A program made the position numbers and the translations under genes. From positions 868,001 to 932,000 of the forward strand of contig CAVTTP010000006.1 in NCBI GenBank assembly GCA_963737705.1: 64,000 nt of DNA. The letters are read 5' to 3'. Source of the stretch: PALSA-607 sp963737705. GTDB taxonomy: Bacteria > Actinomycetota > Actinomycetes > Acidothermales > Acidothermaceae. Each line of letters opens with the position of its first letter. The first letter of the stretch is position 1. Positions 17,501-24,482 of the stretch are shown here, piece by piece. The notes below the pieces were generated by a model, which worked only from the letters and a program-made list of their open reading frames with translations, was not told where the DNA came from and made no database searches.

Positions 17501-17533
17501 GGTTACCGCCGGGGCGATATCGCTGGCAGTCAC
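14504..17533 (-). CDS. LAL-type LuxR transcriptional regulator (second of tandem pair)
   Basis: 1009 residues. Walker A is GGDAGVGKT (about residues 62-70) and a Walker B-like VVVFEDVHWADSASAELLGY follows near 170; a long helical sensor region comes next, and the LuxR helix-turn-helix is LTPRELEILGQLADGMTDRE, IAEALFISKKTASVHVSNVL, then HKLDVTNRVEAG near the C terminus. It begins with GTG overlapping the stop of the preceding LAL gene by four bases (GTGA), so both are made from one transcript. The two proteins are closely similar throughout, including the near-identical N terminus MTASDIAPAVTS versus MTATDVAPAVTS, so this is a tandem duplication. The helix-turn-helix helices of the pair are almost identical, predicting shared DNA sites, while the sensor halves have diverged. 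Confidence 0.92.
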   Translation of the reverse strand: MTASDIAPAVTSGQSSGRMGTGEAVGGRVSSAQFVGRVEQLAVLTAAFEQVSNGRTTTVLIGGDAGVGKTRLVEEFSSLAREHALVATGVCVPTDSGGLPYAPIVGIVRDVLSQLSEPSGDIVGAVTRGLGIDTSGEVLPVDEFAKTRLFESILTFVIKTAIETPVVVVFEDVHWADSASAELLGYLVRNLTDAKALIVVTYRAEEVVRDHPLHGWLTELTRHPRTTHLRLGGLDRDETAALIGAILGQQPNWALADGVWARSQGNPFFAEELIAARDDPSLSPELQGVILSRVEALSKPTQQLLRVIATAGTTVTDRLVAALDILDSDALDLALAEAVDRQILVVDAAVGGYRFRHALLREAVYAAMLPGETRRLHRALAATLTADPSLGASGPGHRVAELAGHWWAAGEWPETLATSLTAADAAEAVWAFPEALVHLEHALSAVDRMPADATTDRVQLLAKVSEVAHFAGAGQRALELAQAAIDSTDAAADPFGAARYYTLLGRHQWALGDSQAAFDAYRVAAAMLPKDPPSAELARILAEEGRWLMLVARNAESEARCHEAIAVARAVRARAVEGHALNTLGVCRADLGHPDEGIKLLREALTIALEVGNAWDLDRAFINLGHVLTDWGDLEAAVDLVHESRVAGEQRGFPRLNGVVINGAWALVRLSRYEEAQAILANWGRRGVGTTDVAPQLIPAIIAIRRGRLDEAARLLADAELLTVNLNDIQTRGLLYMETAELALERGLPDDAYAAVERALALVTATDDASRRAHMCALGVRALADRAADDRTRGRQTDLDTAQTLAADLIREANRPVDGGAGLRAPQAMACIAMCAAEQSRLSRSDPSLWAVAVSLWEKAHEPYRAAYCQWRQAEALLENRVGRREAEACLQAAFATASRIDAIPLRTHIEQLAQRARITLSDAVVLPSSPADSLGLTPRELEILGQLADGMTDREIAEALFISKKTASVHVSNVLHKLDVTNRVEAGRVGQAHGLGSGRPSPAPTAVR

Positions 17534-20500
17534 TTCGCAGGGACGACGGTGGGCGCGGGTCGGCCAAGTCCGTGCGCCTGGCCAACTCGACCGGCCTCAA
17601 CGCGGTTGCTGACGTCGAGTTTGTGGAGCACGTTCGATACATGCACGCTGGCCGTCTTCTTGCTGATGAACAGCGCCTCGGCGATCTCGCGGTCGGTGAG
17701 CCCGGCCGCCAACTGACCCAAGATTTCCAGTTCGCGCGGCGTGAGACCCAGCGAGTCAGCCGGTGATGGAGGCAGCACGACATCTGCGGAAAGCGTGATG
17801 CGGGCCCGCTGGGCGAGTTGCTCGATGCGCCTGCAGAGGGGGGCTGCGCCAATCCGCGAAGCCGTCGCATAGGCAAGCTGAAGGCACGCGGCCGCTTCTC
17901 GCCGTCCAACACGACTTTCTAGGAGTGCCTCCGCCTGCCGCCACCGGCAATACGAGGCCTCGTAGGGCTCATTGCTGGCATCCCACAACTCGGCGGCCGC
18001 AGCCCACAACGACGGATCGGAGTGTGAGAGCCGTGACTGCTCTGCGACGCACATGGCCATCGCTCTGATCGAACGCGGACCAGGCAGCCCGCCGTCGGCG
18101 TTGCGTGCTGCCACGATTTCCTTGGCCTTCAGTACCAGGGCTGCCGCTCGAGCGGTCAGGTCGTCGGCGTCGACATGGCGGCCGCGGGTGTGGGCGTCGG
18201 CCAGCCGGTCGGCAAGTACGCGTACTCCCAGTGCGCACATGTCGGGGGCGAACAAGCCTTCGTCAGTGCCTTCCGTCGTTGCCAACGCACGCTCGACGTG
18301 CGCATACGCGTCGTCGGGCCGCCCGCGCTCGAGCTCCAGCGCGGCGGTCATCATGTGATAAGACCCACGAGTCTGCACGTCGAAGAGCTGAGCGCTTGCC
18401 TCGTCGGCAGCCGCCAAGAGCTGTGCTGCCTTGTCGAGCTGGCCACGCAAAATGGCGATCTCTGCCGGCGAAAGCTGCGGAGCTACCCCGCAGATGCCAA
18501 CCCCGCGTGGGCCAGTTTCGGCAATCATTGATTCGGCGTCGTCGTACCGACCCAAGGCGACGAGCGCGCCGACGCTGTTGCCGGAAACACCGTTCACCCT
18601 GGGAAATCCCATCCGCTGCCCGGCTGCAAGGCTTTCGCCGAGCTGCTGCGCGGTCTCCTCCAAGTAACCCCATTCGGACAGCGCATAGGCGAGGTTGGTG
18701 TAGCCGCGGTCGAGGTCGTCCGGGCTGCGAACCTCGACGGCGATTGCGATTGCTTCGCGCAAAAGGGCGATGCCTTCGTCCCCATGGCCGAGCCCTGAGC
18801 GGCAGCATCCGAGGGTATTCATCGCGTGTCCCTCGACGGCCCGCGAGCCGATCACCCGCGCGACCGCGATCGCTTCACGGGCCCGCACCTCGGACTCCCG
18901 GTGGCGTGACACAAGCATGAGCAAGCGCGCTTCCTCGGCGAGGGCTCGAGCCAACTCGACGGTCGGTGGGTCGGCGGGAAGCAGCGACGCCGCTTTTCGA
19001 TACGCGTCGAACGCTGGCTGTGAATGTCCGCGCGCCCACTCGTGCCGCCCCAACAGCACGTGGTAGCGAGCCGCTGTTACAGAGTCGAGCTCGACGCCAG
19101 CGCTCTCGATCGCGGCTTGGGTCAGCTCAGCCGCGCGTTGGCTTTCGCTAGCCAGGTAGGCAATCTCGGCAGCTCTGGCCAGTAGTTGATGGCGCTCGAT
19201 CGGGTGCGCGGCAACCCGCTCGCGAGCCGTCGCGGCATGCTCGGCGTGTGCGAGGGCTTCGCGATAAGCGCCCACAGCGACGGTCGCATCGGCTGCCGCG
19301 ATCGATGCGTCCAGCGCCTGCTGCCAATCCCCTGCGGCCCACCAGTGGCCAGCCAGTTCGGCGATTCGGTGCCCAGGGCCGGGTGCGCCAAGTGTCGGAT
19401 CTGCGGTGAGCGTCGTCGCCAACATGCGATGCAACCGGTTCACTTCGCCGGGCAACATTGCTGCATACACGGCCTCGCGCATTAACGCGTGCCTGAAGCG
19501 ATAGCCCGCGTTTGCAACGTCGACGACAAGCACCTGCTTGTCGACAGCTTCAGCGAGGGCAAGGTCAAGTGCATCAACGTCGAGGACGTCGAGTGCCGCA
19601 ACTAATCGATGACTGACCGTCGCACCCGCCGCGGCCACGACACGCAGCACCTGTTGTGTTGGCTTCGCAAGCGCTTCGACCCGGCTCAGGATCACGCCCT
19701 GGAGCTCGGGTGACAGCGACGGATCGTCGCGCGCGGCGGTGAGTTCCTCAGCGAAGAATGGGTTGCCCTGCGACCGCGCCCAGACCGCGTCGACAAGCGC
19801 CCATGTCGGTTGCTGGCCGAGAATCCCACCGATCAGGTTTGCCGTCTCAGAGCGGTCGAGCCCGGAAAGTTTCAGTTGAGTCGCGCGCGGATGCCTCGTC
19901 AGTTCGGTGAGCCAGCCGTGCAGCGGATGGTCGCGCATCAGTTCTTCGGCGCGGTAGGTGACAAGGAGCAAAGCCTTCGTATCGGTCAGGTTGCGGACCA
20001 GGTAGCCGAGCAGTTCGGCACTCGCGGAGTCGGCCCAGTGCAGGTCCTCGAAGACGATCACGACGGGGCAGTTGCGGGCCAGCTTGGTGACGAGCGTGAG
20101 GATCGACTCGAACAGCCGGGTCTTGTTGGCAGCGTCGTCGGCCGGCACTGCCGCACCGACCTGGTGGCCGTTGTAGTCGATGCCGAGCGCTTGTGCGACC
20201 GAGCCCAACGCCTGCGCGGCGGTCGCGTCGTCGAGCTGGCTGATGACGTCTCGCACGATGCCGACGGCTGGGGCGTAGGGGAGTCCGCCGCCATCGGTCG
20301 GGACACACACCCCGGTCGCCACCAGCGCGCCGCTGCTTCGGGCCAATGCGGTGAACTCTTCGATCAACCGGGTCTTGCCGACACCTGCGTCCCCACCGAC
20401 GAGAACCGTCGTTGACCGACCACCTGCGGCGAGGTCAAAAGCTTCGGACAGTACCGCGAGCTGCTCGGTGCGGCCGACGAACTCCGGAGAGGACACCCGG

Positions 20501-20646
20501 CGTCCAACTGATTCGCTGTCGCGCGTTGTCGCCACCGTGTCTCCCGCCGCTGCATCTCCAGCCGCTGCATCTCGTGCCGCTGCTTCTCCGAGCTGCGTGC
20601 GAGATGCGATCGAGGTTACCGCTGGCGCAACATCAGTGGCAGTCAC
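17530..20646 (-). CDS. LAL-type LuxR transcriptional regulator (first of tandem pair)
   Basis: 1038 residues from GTG at 20646. The frame is open further upstream to 21012, but that part overlaps another gene and is Arg/His/Pro-rich, and the GTG gives the same N terminus as the downstream paralogue. Walker A is GGDAGVGKT (84-92), followed by IVFEDLHWADSASAELLGY and a helical TPR-like region; the C-terminal LuxR domain is LTPRELEILGQLAAGLTDRE to HKLDVSNRVEAGRVGQ. An Ala/Gly/Asp-rich insertion (AAARDAAAGDAAAGD) sits before the ATPase. Its start overlaps the stop of the small LSxAD-repeat gene by one base (TAGTG), so the membrane protein and both LAL proteins form a tightly coupled three-gene operon. 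Confidence 0.92.
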   Translation of the reverse strand: MTATDVAPAVTSIASRTQLGEAAARDAAAGDAAAGDTVATTRDSESVGRRVSSPEFVGRTEQLAVLSEAFDLAAGGRSTTVLVGGDAGVGKTRLIEEFTALARSSGALVATGVCVPTDGGGLPYAPAVGIVRDVISQLDDATAAQALGSVAQALGIDYNGHQVGAAVPADDAANKTRLFESILTLVTKLARNCPVVIVFEDLHWADSASAELLGYLVRNLTDTKALLLVTYRAEELMRDHPLHGWLTELTRHPRATQLKLSGLDRSETANLIGGILGQQPTWALVDAVWARSQGNPFFAEELTAARDDPSLSPELQGVILSRVEALAKPTQQVLRVVAAAGATVSHRLVAALDVLDVDALDLALAEAVDKQVLVVDVANAGYRFRHALMREAVYAAMLPGEVNRLHRMLATTLTADPTLGAPGPGHRIAELAGHWWAAGDWQQALDASIAAADATVAVGAYREALAHAEHAATARERVAAHPIERHQLLARAAEIAYLASESQRAAELTQAAIESAGVELDSVTAARYHVLLGRHEWARGHSQPAFDAYRKAASLLPADPPTVELARALAEEARLLMLVSRHRESEVRAREAIAVARVIGSRAVEGHAMNTLGCCRSGLGHGDEGIALLREAIAIAVEVRSPDDLDRGYTNLAYALSEWGYLEETAQQLGESLAAGQRMGFPRVNGVSGNSVGALVALGRYDDAESMIAETGPRGVGICGVAPQLSPAEIAILRGQLDKAAQLLAAADEASAQLFDVQTRGSYHMMTAALELERGRPDDAYAHVERALATTEGTDEGLFAPDMCALGVRVLADRLADAHTRGRHVDADDLTARAAALVLKAKEIVAARNADGGLPGPRSIRAMAMCVAEQSRLSHSDPSLWAAAAELWDASNEPYEASYCRWRQAEALLESRVGRREAAACLQLAYATASRIGAAPLCRRIEQLAQRARITLSADVVLPPSPADSLGLTPRELEILGQLAAGLTDREIAEALFISKKTASVHVSNVLHKLDVSNRVEAGRVGQAHGLGRPAPTVVPAK

Positions 20647-20996
20647 TAGCAAGGCCGGCCGGCGATGCAAGACGTGGTGTTGGCCTGGCTGAGCGGGGCG
20701 ACAGGTGCAACGTCGTTCGCGACGATCGCGCGGTCGGCCGGGCTGAGCTGGGTGGTGGTACCGGAGTTGCCAAGGGTCGCAACGTCGTTCGCGATCTCGG
20801 CGCGGTCGGCCGGGCTGAGCTGCGTGTGCGTCCCGACTCGGGCTGAGGATCCGACGTGACTGGAGGCGGTTGCCCGGCCGAGGAAGAAGGACAGTGCGAA
20901 GAGTGCGATGACGGTGAAAACGATGACGGCATTGCGCTTGTTGTGGGTCGGGGCCTGGTCGGTGCCGACCTGACCGAAGACTGTGGTGGTGCTCAT
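20646..20996 (-). CDS. Small membrane-anchored LSxAD-repeat protein A
   Basis: 116 residues. A short cytoplasmic N terminus (MSTTTVFGQVGTDQAPTHNK) leads to one membrane segment, RNAVIVFTVIALFALSFFLG (about residues 21-40). The external part has two repeats, TQLSPADRAEIANDVATL and TQLSPADRAIVANDVAPV, then a Cys-containing tail (TTSCIAGRPC). No known domain was recognised. A paralogue with four repeats is at 26253-26627. The gene leads the operon with two LAL regulators and is joined to the first by a TAGTG overlap. Its upstream region (21028-21120) is shared with the paralogue. I infer, without proof, that it is a signal-presenting or sensing partner of the LAL proteins. Confidence 0.75.
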   Translation of the reverse strand: MSTTTVFGQVGTDQAPTHNKRNAVIVFTVIALFALSFFLGRATASSHVGSSARVGTHTQLSPADRAEIANDVATLGNSGTTTQLSPADRAIVANDVAPVAPLSQANTTSCIAGRPC

Positions 20997-21027
20997 GGTG
21001 TTCCCCTTTCACCTCGATCGCCCTGGT

Positions 21028-21120
21028 GGTGATCGCCTGAGTCCAAGGTGTCTCTAAGGAGGGAAGGGGGGCATCGGGACACCTCCTCAGATGAGCCGTA
21101 GGTAGTACCTAGATTTCCGG
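21028..21120 (-). promoter_or_regulatory. Shared upstream element, copy A
   Basis: On the minus strand the element runs from CCGGAAATC to CGATCACC. It contains the dyad TAGGTA-C-TACCTA, then CTCATCTGAGGAG, TCCCGATG, CTCCTTAG and CCTTGGACTCAGG. Copy B at 26128-26221 matches about 80 of 94 positions with one single-base gap. Both copies end exactly 31 bp before the ATG of an LSxAD-repeat gene. The dyad resembles NarL/LuxR-type operators, so an HTH of the adjacent LAL proteins is a candidate binder. Confidence 0.7.
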
Positions 21121-21340
21121 CCCCGCGACGAGCGGGGGGTCCGGTCTGAGACGGACGCGGGTGGCCGATGGGTCTAAGTGACTAAGCGCGCTGCGCGCAA
21201 GTGCCGATCAACTGCGCTCGGATTTGGTCGAACAGGCCCTCTCCTGGTCCATTCAGGCTAAATTCGCCCGTTTGGTTGGCGACTGGGCGCGGTGTCACAG
21301 AGGATGCAAGTCAGACGCGGATCCGCCGCCCGGCGAAACG

Positions 21341-21400
21341 CGCCTGTGTAGTGGGCAAGGCGCCTGTGTAGTGGGCAACGCGCCTGTGTAGTGGGCAACG
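21341..21400 (+). repeat. Three 20-bp tandem repeats upstream of the CWB2 gene
   Basis: CGCCTGTGTAGTGGGCAANG occurs three times without spacing (21341-21360, 21361-21380, 21381-21400), differing only at position 19 (G in the first, C in the others). The last copy ends 33 bp before the ATG of the secreted protein. A 20-bp period puts each copy about two helical turns apart, as for regulator-binding iterons. Confidence 0.85.
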
Positions 21401-21433
21401 CGCCCGTTCGCTTCCGTCCAGGGGGACATTTTT

Positions 21434-24352
21434 ATGCGCAAGGCAAGTTCGATGTTGGCCACCGGCATGGCTGCCACAGCCGTCACCGCCCTGTTGACCA
21501 CGAGCGTCGTGGTTGCGACCTCGGCATCCGCGTCAAGCGTCGCGACATGTAACGCGGTCGACGCGCCGAAGGGCATGAACGACATCCCGGCATCGGCCGA
21601 CTGCCCGACCCCAGGGACGAGCGCTCTGAGCGCCAACTCGATCGCCGCGGTCACCCCCGCGATCACGCCTATCGCGACCACAACCATCAACCCGACCCCG
21701 CTGACCTTCGCCCGCACCAACGGCGACATTCTCGCCGTCAACAAAGTTGGCCCCGACGAGTTGGCGATCGGCGGCGACTTCACCAACGTGATCGAGCCTG
21801 AGTCGGGTGGCGGAACCCTGACCGTTCCCGCGACGGACTTCGCCGTCATCTCCGAATCGACCGGTCAGGTCGTCTTCGCCGGGCAGACCGTGGGTACCGG
21901 ATCGGGCTCGGCGACCAACGGCTACGTGCGGGCGATCAACACCTTCGGTGGGGTTACCTACGTCGGTGGCGACTTCACTTCGATCGGTGCCATGAGTGGC
22001 ACTCCCACCGCGCGCAACTATGTAGCTGCACTTGATTCTTCGTTCAACGTGACGGCGTGGGCCCCAACGGTGACCGGCTACGTGCGCGCCATTGCTTCTG
22101 ACGCGACCACGGTCTACCTGGGTGGCGATTTCGCCACCGTACAGGCTGTCGATCCGACGACCGGAACAGTCGTTTGGTCCAAGGCTGCGACGGGCGGCAG
22201 CGTCCACGCCCTGCTCGAGACCGGCGGCTATCTCTACGTCGGCGGCCTCTTCGAGGTCTACAACGGTGTGACGCAGCACGGCTTGGTCAAGGTCAATCCG
22301 AGCGACGGTTCACTCGTTACCGCCTTTAACGCCAATCTGCGACCCGACGACGGGATCGGCACCTACGGCGCATACGACGGCGAGGACGTCATTGCGTTGT
22401 CAGTCGGGCCTTCCGCGAACCAGATACTGCTCGGCATCGGCGGTCATGCGCCAGCGAACGACTCATCGAACGAAACGATCCTGACTGATGTCGCGACCGG
22501 TGCGCGTCTTTGGAAGTACTCGACTCGTGGCGACTCGCAGGCGGTCGGAAGCGTGGGCGACACCGCTGTCGCGGGCTATCACAACAGCACCTCCGACGAC
22601 CCGCTAACCGCGCCGAACTACTTCGGCATTCAGTTGGACGATACGAACTCGGCCGTCACGTCGTGGAACCCTGCTATCACCGGCACCGTCAATGCGAACG
22701 CGGACGGCGGCAATGGCGGCGTCCAGGCGCTCTATGTCGACCAAAGCACCGACACGCTCTACATGGCCGGCGCGTTCACGATGTGGAACAACGAGAACCT
22801 GGTCGACAAGTCCCTGATCGCGTTCTCGTTCACGACAGGTGCCGCAACGGCGCCTGGAATCCCGGCGCCCGGAACCGCGACGGCCGGTGATACCACCGCC
22901 TCCGTGAACTGGACGGCGCCGTACGACGGCGGCTCGCCGATCACCGGCTACACCGTCACGTCGACCCCAGGTGGAATCGTCGCAACCACCACCGGCGCGA
23001 CAAGCGTGACCGTTCCCGGGCTGACCGACGGGACCCAATACAAGTTCAAGATCACGGCGACGAACGGGGTGGGCACGTCCGCGCCGTCCGTGTCGACGAA
23101 CCTGGTCACACCTGCTGGGGCCGGAGTGACGACAACGACCACGACGATCTCGGCTTCTCCCGGCGGTCCCGCGACTGTCGGCGCTTCGATCGACTTCACC
23201 GCGACCGTGGCGCCGAGCAACGCTGTTGGATCCGTGCAGTTCATGGACGGGTCGGCCGCACTTGGCTCGCCTGTTCCGGTATCGGGCGGCACCGCGGACC
23301 TGACGACGACGGCGCTCAGCGTCGCGATTCACTCGATCACCGCCTCGTTCACGCCTACGGACAGCACCATGTTCTCGGCATCGGGGAGCAGCGTGCTCAG
23401 CTACGAAGTTGACGCGGTTGTTAGCAGCGGTGGTGGCGGCGGCGGTGGCGGCCCGGCAACACCGACCGCGGCGCTGGTGCGCATCGCTGGTGCTGACCGC
23501 TTCTTGACTGCCGTCGCAACGATGAACGCCGAGTATCCATCTGCTGGCAGTGCTGGCGCGGTCGTGCTTGCGCGAGCTGACAACTACCCTGACGCGCTGG
23601 TCGGTACTGCACTCGCGGCGGCAAAGAATGCTCCGCTGCTGTTCGTCGAGGGCAGCTCCTTGACGCCGGAAACGCAGGCCGGAATTGTGCGGGTCCTGCC
23701 GGCCGGCGGCACTGTGTATCTCCTCGGTGGAACCGCAGCGATTCCGGACAGCATTGCAACCAAGCTGACGGGGCTGGGATTCAACGTCGTTCGCTACGCC
23801 GGCACCGACCGCTACGACACTGCTTTGAAGGTGGCTACCGCACTGGGCAGCCCGAGCACGGTGTTCCTCGCGACTGGAACCAACTTCCCTGACGCGCTGA
23901 GTGCCGGACCGGCAGCAGCCGAGGAGCATGGCGTCGTGTTGTTGACCGACGGGTCGACTCTCACGGCCTCAGTGAAGGCGTATCTCACTGCACATCCGGG
24001 CACGGTCTACGCAGTTGGTGGCCCAGCGGTGGCAGCCGATCGCGCGGCGATTCCGTTCGATGGCGCCGACCGGTACGCCACCGCGGCTGTAGTGGCGAGC
24101 GCGATCTTCACCGCACCGACAAGCGTCGGCCTCGCAAGTGGTGTCACATTCCCTGATGCATTGAGCGGCGGCGCGTACCAAGCGCACGTCGGTGGCCCGA
24201 TTCTGCTCGCCGACCCGACAGTGTTGCCATCCGAGACTGCCGCGTACCTGACGGGCGCCAAGGTAGCGGTCACCAACGCCGAGATCTTCGGTGGAGACGC
24301 CGCGCTGTCCGCATCGGTGCAGAGCGCGATCACAGCGGCGCTCGGCAGCTAG
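21434..24352 (+). CDS. Secreted propeller-FnIII-Ig protein with three CWB2 repeats
   Basis: 972 residues, exported and probably wall-bound. A signal peptide (about residues 1-35, ending ASASS) follows a strong AGGGGGAC site. Residues about 70-460 hold beta-propeller-like repeats of the form VY(V/L)GGDF with NYVAALDSSFNVTAWAP and DPTTGTVVWSKAATG. Next come a fibronectin type III domain (about 475-560; SPITGYTVTSTPGG, DGTQYKFKITATNGVG), an Ig-like domain (about 565-660; SVQFMDGSAALGSP) and a short Gly run. The C-terminal 290 residues contain three cell-wall-binding repeats of type 2, each with R(I/Y)AGxDR(F/Y) and a later NYPDAL or FPDALS motif. CWB2 modules attach proteins to the cell wall in Gram-positives. 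The ligand of the propeller is unknown. Confidence 0.88.
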   Translation: MRKASSMLATGMAATAVTALLTTSVVVATSASASSVATCNAVDAPKGMNDIPASADCPTPGTSALSANSIAAVTPAITPIATTTINPTPLTFARTNGDILAVNKVGPDELAIGGDFTNVIEPESGGGTLTVPATDFAVISESTGQVVFAGQTVGTGSGSATNGYVRAINTFGGVTYVGGDFTSIGAMSGTPTARNYVAALDSSFNVTAWAPTVTGYVRAIASDATTVYLGGDFATVQAVDPTTGTVVWSKAATGGSVHALLETGGYLYVGGLFEVYNGVTQHGLVKVNPSDGSLVTAFNANLRPDDGIGTYGAYDGEDVIALSVGPSANQILLGIGGHAPANDSSNETILTDVATGARLWKYSTRGDSQAVGSVGDTAVAGYHNSTSDDPLTAPNYFGIQLDDTNSAVTSWNPAITGTVNANADGGNGGVQALYVDQSTDTLYMAGAFTMWNNENLVDKSLIAFSFTTGAATAPGIPAPGTATAGDTTASVNWTAPYDGGSPITGYTVTSTPGGIVATTTGATSVTVPGLTDGTQYKFKITATNGVGTSAPSVSTNLVTPAGAGVTTTTTTISASPGGPATVGASIDFTATVAPSNAVGSVQFMDGSAALGSPVPVSGGTADLTTTALSVAIHSITASFTPTDSTMFSASGSSVLSYEVDAVVSSGGGGGGGGPATPTAALVRIAGADRFLTAVATMNAEYPSAGSAGAVVLARADNYPDALVGTALAAAKNAPLLFVEGSSLTPETQAGIVRVLPAGGTVYLLGGTAAIPDSIATKLTGLGFNVVRYAGTDRYDTALKVATALGSPSTVFLATGTNFPDALSAGPAAAEEHGVVLLTDGSTLTASVKAYLTAHPGTVYAVGGPAVAADRAAIPFDGADRYATAAVVASAIFTAPTSVGLASGVTFPDALSGGAYQAHVGGPILLADPTVLPSETAAYLTGAKVAVTNAEIFGGDAALSASVQSAITAALGS

Positions 24353-24392
24353 CCGCCGCGAGGCGAGCCAATCGCCGTCCGATCGGAAAATG

Positions 24393-24407
24393 GTCACGCA
24401 GCGTGAC
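24393..24407. promoter_or_regulatory. Perfect 15-bp dyad GTCACGC-A-GCGTGAC
   Basis: Two seven-base arms flank one base, in the 130-bp gap between the CWB2 gene and the diguanylate cyclase gene, 76 bp before the latter's ATG. It may be an operator for the cyclase or a small terminator hairpin of the upstream gene. Confidence 0.45.
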
Positions 24408-24482
24408 GAGAGTCGCGTGCTCAGTTCGCCGGGTTGGCGGTCGATGGGTCCTCAGGGTTGATCACAAGCCGAGGGCTTTTCG

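Larger units (their letters stand above)
20997..21433. other. Divergent intergenic control region
   Basis: A 437-bp stretch without a gene separates the LSxAD/LAL operon (minus strand) from the cell-wall-binding protein gene (plus strand). It holds the conserved upstream element (21028-21120) serving the minus-strand operon, an imperfect dyad around GTCTGAGAC (21144-21152), a GCGCGCTGCGCGC palindrome (21187-21199), and three 20-bp repeats (21341-21400) before the plus-strand gene. The remaining bases show nothing I can assign. Confidence 0.6.

Noticed and set aside
20647..21012. N-terminal extension of the first tandem LAL protein
   Set aside because: This stretch codes for LSxAD protein A in another frame, and the GTG at 20646 gives the same start as the paralogous LAL protein.
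22604..23929. 441-residue minus-strand frame
   Set aside because: Opposite the wall-binding protein; Arg/Cys/Gly-rich without a recognisable domain.
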